Shown here: in pieces, positions 58,510-64,000 of the stretch
How positions within the stretch are numbered: position 1 is the first letter of the stretch
How the letters are laid out: the number at the start of each line of letters is the position of its first letter
NCBI GenBank assembly: GCA_030715195.1
Contig: JAUYVI010000008.1
Span: 1 to 64,000 of the forward strand
Length of the DNA: 64,000 bases
Reading direction: 5' to 3'
From: Dongia sedimenti
GTDB taxonomy: Bacteria > Pseudomonadota > Alphaproteobacteria > Dongiales > Dongiaceae
Program-made: the position numbers and the translations under genes
Notes under the pieces: generated by a model
Seen by the model: only the letters and a program-made list of their open reading frames with translations
What the model was told of the DNA's origin: nothing
The model's database searches: none

Positions 58510-59439
58510 TCACGCCTTCTTCAGCAGCGACTGGCGCAGCAGCACGATCAGCAATGCATACGCCATCAGCAGCACCAGCAGCACGACCGCGATCGCCGAG
58601 GCATAGCCGAAATCGAGCCGCCGGAAGGCTTGGGTGAAAATGTAGCTGGCGACGATCTGGGTCCGGTCGGCGGGGCCGCCGTTGGTCATCACCACGATGA
58701 GATCGGCGAAATTGGCGATCCAGACCGTGCGCAGCAGGATGGTGATGGCGATGGTCGGCGCCAGGAACGGCAGGGTGATCGACTTGAAGCGCTGGAACGC
58801 GTTGGCGCCGTCGATCGACGCGGCTTCGTAGAGATCGCGCGGGATCGCCTGCAGCGCGGCCAGCAAGGTGATGGCGAAGAACGGAATGCCCCACCAGACA
58901 TTGGCGATGATCGGCCCCCACATCGCGTTGTGGGGATCGGAGAGAATGTTGTCAGGCGCATCCGTCAGGCCGAGGGCGAATAGCCAATGCGGGATCGGAC
59001 CGATCACCGGATTGAACATCCAGGCCCAATTGAGGCCGGAGAGGAAGCTCGGCACCGCCCAGGGCAGGAACACCAGCGCCTGCACGATGCCGCGCCCCCA
59101 GAACGGACGATTGAGCAGCAGCGCCAGGATCAGGCCGAAGGTGAATTGCAGCGCGACCGAGGCGCCGGCCCAGAAGAAGGTGTTCTTCAGGGCGCGGGCG
59201 AAGGTCTTGTCGTCGATCAGCGCGCGGAAGTGATCGAGACCGATGAAACCGCCGCTCAGCGGGTTCAGCAGCTTCACGTCCCGGAACGCATAGGAGAAGC
59301 CGAGCGCCAACGGCGCCAGCATCACCGCGACGATCAGAATCACCGCCGGCGCGCTGTAGAGATAGGGTTCGGAAGCGACGGCGAGCCGGCGCAGCACGGG
59401 GGTGCTGCGTTGCCTATCGGAGGAAACGAATGCAGTCAT
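58510..59439 (-). CDS. Carbohydrate ABC transporter permease, MalF/UgpA type
   Basis: A 309-residue inner-membrane permease: TAFVSSDRQRSTP, then a first helix PYLYSAPAVILIVAVMLAPLALGFSYAF and the EAA loop EAASIDGANAFQRFKSITLPFLAPT near residue 220. The start is ATG 59439 (MTAFVSSD); a longer frame from 59463 runs into the repeat and is not used. Confidence 0.92.
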   Translation of the reverse strand: MTAFVSSDRQRSTPVLRRLAVASEPYLYSAPAVILIVAVMLAPLALGFSYAFRDVKLLNPLSGGFIGLDHFRALIDDKTFARALKNTFFWAGASVALQFTFGLILALLLNRPFWGRGIVQALVFLPWAVPSFLSGLNWAWMFNPVIGPIPHWLFALGLTDAPDNILSDPHNAMWGPIIANVWWGIPFFAITLLAALQAIPRDLYEAASIDGANAFQRFKSITLPFLAPTIAITILLRTVWIANFADLIVVMTNGGPADRTQIVASYIFTQAFRRLDFGYASAIAVVLLVLLMAYALLIVLLRQSLLKKA

Positions 59440-59455
59440 CGAAACGGTGTTTCGT

Positions 59456-59549
59456 ACCCCCACCCCGACCCTCCCCCGATTCGGGGGAGGGAGAAGAGTG
59501 GCTCGGTGAAGTCCCCTCCCCCGAATCGGGGGAGGGTTAGGGTGGGGGT
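59456..59549. repeat. Head-to-head GGGGGAGGG hairpin pair
   Basis: The hairpin CCTCCCCCGATTCGGGGGAGG (59470-59490) and its mirror CCTCCCCCGAATCGGGGGAGG (59515-59535), with outer tails ACCCCCACCC / GGGTGGGGGT, form a large inverted structure between the binding-protein and permease genes. The same tail is found in the single copies at 23740 and 24521. Confidence 0.85.
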
Positions 59550-59560
59550 GCGAGTCACCA

Positions 59561-60823
59561 TTACTTCTTCAGATGCTTCTGCTGGGCCTTGGTCATGTAA
59601 TCGGCCCACTCCTTCGCCACATCCTCGGGCGTGCGGTCGCCGAGCAGCGCTTCCTGGCTGGTCTTGATCACCAGGCTGTCCTTGAAGAAGGCGAACTCCT
59701 CGAGATAGGTCGGCATGATGGTCGGAACGACGTCCTTGTCGCCGAGCTCCTCGAACCAGGCCTTGAACTGCGGGCTGTCGTAGAACGGATCGGTCTCCGC
59801 CGACTTCAGGGCCGGCAGCGCGCCGGTCCGCTTGTTCCAGGCGATGTTGCCTTCCTTGCCCTCGAGGGTCGCGATCAGCTTCCAGGCCAGGTCCTTGTGC
59901 TCGCTGTTGGCGAACATCGACCAGCCCGCGTAACCGATGGTCGGGAAGGTCTTGCCGTTCGGGCCCTTCGGCATCGTGGTGACGCCGTAATCTTCCGGCT
60001 TCATCCGCTCGGCGATGGCGATCAAGGCATCGGGATCCTGGTCGAGCATCGCGCAGGTGCCGGAATAGAAGCCGGCGACGATCTCGTTGAAGCCCCAGTT
60101 CACGCTGTCCTTCGGCGCATAGCCGTTCTTGTAGAGGTCGGTCAGGAAGGTGACACCTTTGACCCAGCCCGGATCGCCCCAAGTGGAGGTGCCGTCCGGC
60201 TTGAAGAAGGTGTTGTCGCCATTCGCAATGGCGCCGAACATCACCCAGCCGTTGAGGCCGCCGGGACCGCCGCGCAGGCAGTAGCCGTACTTGCCGGGAA
60301 TGGCGGAGACTTTCTTCGCGGCTTCCAGGAACTCGTCGAGGGTCTTCGGCGGTTCCTTCACGCCGGCCTGCTCGAACAGCTTCTTGTTGTAGAACATGGC
60401 GCGCAGATAGAAGCCGTAGGGCAGCAGGTAGGTCTTGCCGCCGACGATGCGGCCCATGTCCAGCGCCTTCTGGCTGAGGTCCGACGCCTGATCCCACTTC
60501 GCGACATAGGGCTCGAGATCCTCGAGCTGGCCGTTATTGCCGTAGAGCGCCTGCCAGGTGTCCGGCATCTCGACCACGTCCGGCGTCTGGCCGGCGGAGA
60601 CCATGGTGGCGAACTTCTCGAAGGCCTCGCCCCAGGGCAGCGAGATGATCTCGACCGTGGTGCCGGGATTGGCGGTCTCGAAATCCTTGACGATGCCCTT
60701 CAGCGTCTCGGTGCGCTCCGGGCTGGTGATCACCTCGACCAGCTTCAGCGTCGTGTCGGCGGAAGCCGTGCCTGCATAAAAAGCGGCCACCGCGGCGCCG
60801 GCAATCAGCAACTTCTTGAACAT
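59561..60823 (-). CDS. Sugar-type ABC transporter substrate-binding protein
   Basis: A 420-residue periplasmic protein: signal MFKKLLIAGAAVAAFYAGTASA, then TLKLVEVITSPERTETLKGIVKDFE, NPGTTVEIISLPWGEAFEKFATMVSAGQTPDVVEMP (the SBP_bac_1 opening) and YLLPYGFYLRAMFYNKKLFEQAG. AGGAGG lies 7 bases before ATG 60823. The pattern is closest to glycerol-3-phosphate or sugar binders (UgpB/MalE), but ligand identity is open. Confidence 0.9.
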   Translation of the reverse strand: MFKKLLIAGAAVAAFYAGTASADTTLKLVEVITSPERTETLKGIVKDFETANPGTTVEIISLPWGEAFEKFATMVSAGQTPDVVEMPDTWQALYGNNGQLEDLEPYVAKWDQASDLSQKALDMGRIVGGKTYLLPYGFYLRAMFYNKKLFEQAGVKEPPKTLDEFLEAAKKVSAIPGKYGYCLRGGPGGLNGWVMFGAIANGDNTFFKPDGTSTWGDPGWVKGVTFLTDLYKNGYAPKDSVNWGFNEIVAGFYSGTCAMLDQDPDALIAIAERMKPEDYGVTTMPKGPNGKTFPTIGYAGWSMFANSEHKDLAWKLIATLEGKEGNIAWNKRTGALPALKSAETDPFYDSPQFKAWFEELGDKDVVPTIMPTYLEEFAFFKDSLVIKTSQEALLGDRTPEDVAKEWADYMTKAQQKHLKK

Positions 60824-60865
60824 CAGATCCTCCTGTTTTCGTTTGTTGTTCATTACTTCTCGGCA

Positions 60866-62062
60866 CTAGCGCGAGGCGTGTTCGATCGCCTCCTTCAAGT
60901 CGTTCCACAGCGCCTCGACCCCTTCGAGACCGACATGCAGACGCACCGACCGCGGATCGATGCCGAAATCGATCGCGGAATTAGGACCCGCCGCCTGGTT
61001 GCGCACGACCTGCGCGGGGACGACCAGGCTTTCATGACCGCCCCAGCTGACGCCGAGCTTGAACAGACGCAGCCGGTCGGAGAAGGCGGGAATGTCCACG
61101 CCTTCGCGGAAGATGAAGGAGAACAGGCTGGACGTGCCGTCGAGACCGGCCGGCAGCCGATTGCCCAAGCCCGGATGCTGCACCGATGCGACCTTGGGAT
61201 GGGTCTGCAGGCGGCGCGCGATGTCGAGCCCGGCCGCCTCATGCGCCTTCATGCGGATCGGCAGGGTGCGCAACCCGCGGATCAGCAGCCAGGCATCGAA
61301 GGGCGAGAGCTTGCCGCCGAGATAGGGCAAGGTCTGCTTGCGGATCTTGTCGATCAGCGCATGCGGGCCGGCGACCACCCCAGCCACCACATCGCTGTGG
61401 CCGCCGAGATATTTCGAGGCGGAATGCAGCACCAGATCGACGCCGAGGGTGATCGGGCGCTGGAAGATCGGGGTCGCCCAGGAATTGTCGATGACGCTGA
61501 CGACGCCCTGCCGCTGCGCCAGGGTCGCCAGCGCGCGGACGTCATGGGGTTCCATGATCCAGCTGGTCGGGCTTTCCATGTAGAACAGGGCGGCACCCGG
61601 CAGCGCTTCGGTGACCGCGTCCTGATCCTTGCCGTCCACGTAGGTGACGGTGATGTTGAGCCTGGCCAGCAAGGTCTGAAACAGGCGATAGGCATCCGGA
61701 TAGAGGTGCTTGACCGCGACGATGCGGTCGCCCGGCTTCACGAAGGTGAGCACGGTCGAGGAGATCGCCGCCATGCCGCTGCCGAAGCCCAAGGCATCCT
61801 CGGTGTGCTCGAGCTCCGCGACCTTCTCCTCGAACACCCGGACCGTCGGATTGAGGCCGCGGGAATAAGTCGGGCGGTTCTTCAGGCCCTTATAGGTCTC
61901 CTCCATCTCGGCATAGGACGAGAAGGTGAACAGCGAGGTCTGCACGATCGGCGGCACCACCGCGTCATAGGCATTGGCCTCGTCATGCACGACTGTCATC
62001 GAGGCTTCGGCAAAAGCATCTTCCGGCCCAACGCGGTCTTCCTGGGCGCCGTTAGCATTCAT
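60866..62062 (-). CDS. Cystathionine gamma-synthase/lyase-type PLP enzyme
   Basis: A 398-residue fold-type I trans-sulfuration enzyme. Signatures: PPIVQTSLFTFSSYAEME, YSRGLNPTVRVFEEKVAELE, GFGSGMAAISS, ESPTSWIMEPHD, VVSVIDNSWATPIFQRP (PLP-Asp), and the PLP lysine in HSASKYLGGHSDVVAG. It acts on cystathionine, O-acyl homoserine or a similar sulfur or gamma-substituted substrate. Positioned between the transporter and the GntR gene (overlapping that stop by four bases), so it is probably co-regulated; it may process the imported compound. Confidence 0.87.
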   Translation of the reverse strand: MNANGAQEDRVGPEDAFAEASMTVVHDEANAYDAVVPPIVQTSLFTFSSYAEMEETYKGLKNRPTYSRGLNPTVRVFEEKVAELEHTEDALGFGSGMAAISSTVLTFVKPGDRIVAVKHLYPDAYRLFQTLLARLNITVTYVDGKDQDAVTEALPGAALFYMESPTSWIMEPHDVRALATLAQRQGVVSVIDNSWATPIFQRPITLGVDLVLHSASKYLGGHSDVVAGVVAGPHALIDKIRKQTLPYLGGKLSPFDAWLLIRGLRTLPIRMKAHEAAGLDIARRLQTHPKVASVQHPGLGNRLPAGLDGTSSLFSFIFREGVDIPAFSDRLRLFKLGVSWGGHESLVVPAQVVRNQAAGPNSAIDFGIDPRSVRLHVGLEGVEALWNDLKEAIEHASR

Positions 62063-62772
62063 TTGGACATTTCCTTGATGTCTTCCTCGACGATGTCGAG
62101 GATGGCCAGAGTCTTGCGGCGCGCGGCCTCGGCGTCGCGCGCGGCGATCGCGTCATAGAGCTCGCGGTGGAACGGAAAGGAGCGCCGCGCGAAATCCGAG
62201 CGCTCGAACGGCTGCTCCCAGAAACTCTCGAAGGCTTCCCGCATCTGCTCCAGCAGCTGCGGGAACAGCGGATTGTGGGTCGCGTCATAGACCGCGAGAT
62301 GGAAGGCGAGATCCTGCGGCCCGGCGGTGCCTTCCGAGTGGTGCACCGCTTCCATCGCCTCGAGCTTGACCTCGATCTCCTTGAGGTCGTCGTCCGAGCG
62401 GCGAAGCGCGGCGATGGCGCTCGCCTCGGCTTCGAGGCCGCGGCGGACGTCCAAGGTCTGCAGCAGGGCGTTGCGCAGCCGCGCGCTGTCGAAGGAGAGC
62501 GGCATGTGCACAGTGTCGGCGGAGACGCCGCGCAGCAGGTAGGTCCCGCTGCCCTTCCGGGATTCGACAATGCCGAGGGCCTGGAGCTGGCGGATCACCT
62601 CGCGGACCGTCGAACGCCCGACGGCGAGGCCTTCCATGAACTCCCGCTCGGCCGGCAACCGGTCGCCGGGCTTGTAGCCGGACCGGGCGATGAAATCCGC
62701 CATGGCCGTCATCACGCTGCGGGCGCGATCCGACTTCGGCAGCGGCTTCATCCCTGAATAGGCTTCGATCAC
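62059..62772 (-). CDS. GntR-family (FadR-type) transcriptional regulator
   Basis: A 237-residue regulator: winged helix-turn-helix MADFIARSGYKPGDRLPAEREFMEGLAVGRSTVREVIRQLQALGIVESRKGSGTYL, then FCD domain with DARNHPLFPQLLEQ-like DATHNPLFPQLLEQ. GTG start at 62772 with GGGGGTGCC; an ATG at 62751 also possible. First gene of the transporter group, overlapping the PLP enzyme gene by four bases. Confidence 0.88.
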   Translation of the reverse strand: MIEAYSGMKPLPKSDRARSVMTAMADFIARSGYKPGDRLPAEREFMEGLAVGRSTVREVIRQLQALGIVESRKGSGTYLLRGVSADTVHMPLSFDSARLRNALLQTLDVRRGLEAEASAIAALRRSDDDLKEIEVKLEAMEAVHHSEGTAGPQDLAFHLAVYDATHNPLFPQLLEQMREAFESFWEQPFERSDFARRSFPFHRELYDAIAARDAEAARRKTLAILDIVEEDIKEMSK

Positions 62773-62798
62773 GGCACCCCCGGCCAGACCGCCCCAAA

Positions 62799-62825
62799 TT
62801 GGTCTGACATCTGATAACTGACAGA
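62799..62825. promoter_or_regulatory. Putative GntR-type operator region
   Basis: TTGGTCTGACAT (62799-62810) resembles the T-GGTC-N-GAC-CA form used by FadR/GntR proteins, and TCTGACA / TGACAGA (62803-62809 and 62819-62825) is an inverted repeat with one mismatch. It is 27 bases upstream of the GntR start. No experiment or clear consensus match supports it. Confidence 0.45.
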
Positions 62826-62889
62826 TTTGCCGGGAAATTGACGGGAGTCAAGGTTCGCGTCGGGGGGACTTGGCGCTGGATCGTGGGCA

Positions 62890-63029
62890 TCACGGCTGCA
62901 ATGCCCCCCTCTTACTCCCCCCTGAAGGTGGGAGAAGAGCATGGGCGTCGTGTCTGGCGCCGGACCACCGACCACTCGGTTGGAACCTCCCCCTTCAGGG
63001 GGAGGCAGGTGGGGGCATTGCAGCCGTGA
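62890..63029. repeat. Large inverted repeat with 19-base perfect ends
   Basis: TCACGGCTGCAATGCCCCC (62890-62908) is perfectly inverted at 63011-63029. Inside are the CTCCCCCC-TGAAGG-TGGGAG and CTCCCCC-TTCA-GGGGGAG hairpins of the GGGGGAGGG family. It lies in the gap between the GntR gene and the SGNH hydrolase gene. Confidence 0.82.
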
Positions 63030-63083
63030 CGTTCGCAGCAGCAGGCGCGCCGGGAGATCCAGCGCACCTGCCGCCCCGCTCGC

Positions 63084-64000
63084 CTACTGATTCCCCAGCA
63101 GCTGCTTGAGGTCGATGGCTTCGGCCATCGCCTTGTAGCCGGCCGGGTTCGGGTGCAGGTGGTCGCCCTTGTCGTATTGGGCCTGGATGTGGGTCGGCTT
63201 CGCGGGGTCGCGCACCACCTTGTCGAAATCGATCACCCCGTCGAATTCCCCGCTGGTGCGGATCCAGTCATTGACCGCGCTGCGGATCTTCTCCTTCTGC
63301 TCCGAGTAGTAACCTTCGAACGGCGTGCCCGCGAAGGAGTCCCCGAACGGCGTCAGCGTGACGCCGATGATGCGCAACCCATGCAGATGCGCCCGGGTGA
63401 CCAGCTGCTGGTAGCCGGCGATGATCTCCTCCGCGGTCGGCTCCTTGTCGTTGGGCGCGAGGCCGCAGCCCGGCCAGCCGATATCGTTGATGCCCATCAT
63501 CAAGGTGACGGTGGTGACATGCGGCTGGTTGAGCACGTCGCGGTCGAACCGTGCGAGTGCGTTGACGCCCATCCGGTCCTTCAGGATCATGGCGCCGGAG
63601 ATGCCCTGGTTCAGCACCGCGACCGATGGGCCGCCCGCCTTCACCAGGCGCGCTGCGAGATTGTCCGGCCACCGGTCGAACCCGTCCACGGTCGAGCCGT
63701 CGCCGTCGGTGATGGAATCGCCGAAGGTGACGATGGCGCGCGCATCCGGCGCGGCATCGACCATGACGCCGCTCAGGAAGATGCGTGAGACGATGGTGCT
63801 GTCGGGCTTGAAATCCGCCGCCGCGGTCTGATCGCCGGAGACAATGTAGGCGGTGTCGTGGCCGTCCCAATGCATCGAGCTGGTGGGCTCGGTCCGCGGC
63901 ACGAACAGGCTGACCGAGAGCTTGGCGAGCGGCGCCACGTCGAGCGCCACCGGATCGCTGATCGCCGGGGCGCCGGGCGGGATCTCGATCGAGTCCTTGC
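63084..64000 (-). CDS. SGNH/GDSL-family hydrolase, truncated by the window edge
   Basis: At least 305 residues; the 5' end lies beyond base 64000. The open frame continues past a GTG at 63950 into sequence coding PPGAPAISDPVALDVAP, so that GTG is not the start. Block I GDSITDGDGS (Ser nucleophile), block III GINDIGWPG, and block V DHLHPNPAGYKAM (Asp-x-x-His) are all present. It is an esterase or carbohydrate/lipid deacylase of unknown substrate, often exported; an N-terminal signal cannot be judged. Confidence 0.88.
   Translation of the reverse strand, partial: KDSIEIPPGAPAISDPVALDVAPLAKLSVSLFVPRTEPTSSMHWDGHDTAYIVSGDQTAAADFKPDSTIVSRIFLSGVMVDAAPDARAIVTFGDSITDGDGSTVDGFDRWPDNLAARLVKAGGPSVAVLNQGISGAMILKDRMGVNALARFDRDVLNQPHVTTVTLMMGINDIGWPGCGLAPNDKEPTAEEIIAGYQQLVTRAHLHGLRIIGVTLTPFGDSFAGTPFEGYYSEQKEKIRSAVNDWIRTSGEFDGVIDFDKVVRDPAKPTHIQAQYDKGDHLHPNPAGYKAMAEAIDLKQLLGNQ

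Noticed and set aside
59573-62158. 861-codon open frame on the plus strand
   Set aside because: Antisense to the sugar-binding protein and PLP enzyme genes; no start signal.
1-64000. tRNA, rRNA or tmRNA genes
   Set aside because: Scanning for T-loop (GGTTCGA-type) signals with paired acceptor stems found none that folds into a full cloverleaf by eye.

Overview
The window is GC-rich DNA with alphaproteobacterial gene content. Three small PAS_5-type proteins, two BetI-like TetR regulators, a GFA-fold protein, a DUF1489 protein, PYROXD2-like oxidoreductases and several GTCATCC / GGGGGAGGG palindromic repeat elements together suggest a Rhodospirillales-like free-living heterotroph (inference from families, not a species call). 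No tRNA, rRNA, CRISPR array, transposase, integrase or phage structural gene was seen. The window opens in non-coding sequence and closes inside an SGNH hydrolase gene. Layout: 358-2004 holds a DUF1489 protein, a small lipoprotein and an isochorismatase-like hydrolase. 2161-3804 is a DEAD-box RNA helicase. 3880-10348 is a dipeptide/oligopeptide-type ABC importer (permeases C and B, lipoprotein binding protein, fused two-domain ATPase) with an acetamidase/formamidase gene inserted, which suggests uptake and hydrolysis of an amide. 10627-13107 is a chemoreceptor ending in a complete hemerythrin domain. 13174-14295 is a cysteine-synthase-like PLP enzyme followed by a glutamine amidotransferase fragment. 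14439-19634 (minus) is a TetR, ADP-forming acyl-CoA ligase, acyl-CoA dehydrogenase and proline-iminopeptidase-like operon, divergent from a class III aminotransferase (19876). Next come a VPLPA-CTERM secreted protein and two PAS_5 proteins. 24.7-27.3 kb is a lower-GC islet of two genes, an MltR-like protein and a 565-residue protein of unknown function, each carrying a HEPN-like R-x(4-5)-H motif; this is the best candidate here for an undescribed, possibly defence-related, system. 27.3-38.5 kb is a mosaic of single enzymes (imine-reductase-like dehydrogenase, group II PLP decarboxylase, MBL hydrolase, bicupin, GST, WYL regulator, EamA half-transporter, CsbD) and small hypothetical genes. 38553-45643 combines a DAO-type FAD oxidase with a probable minus-strand operon (two PYROXD2-like FAD enzymes, a GcvT-fold enzyme, BetI-like regulator, GFA protein) behind a TTTGAA-N6-TTCAAA operator, and looks like a methyl-group or formaldehyde-linked catabolic module. 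45780-48120 holds a degenerate membrane SNase and a LuxR regulator. 48122-51543 (SDR, ACAD10/11-like dehydrogenase, APH-like kinase, DUF6285) matches the gene set of the LvaA-D 4-hydroxyacid route. 52798-54708 contains inorganic pyrophosphatase, a glycine-zipper lipoprotein and the third PAS_5 protein. 56604-62772 (minus) is a GntR-controlled sugar-type ABC importer with a cystathionine-gamma-synthase-like enzyme. Intergenic space is rich in structured repeats: three GTCATCC elements with covarying terminal hairpins, single and paired GGGGGAGGG hairpin elements, a diverged tandem duplication of about 172 bases, and near-identical terminators flanking the VPLPA-CTERM gene.
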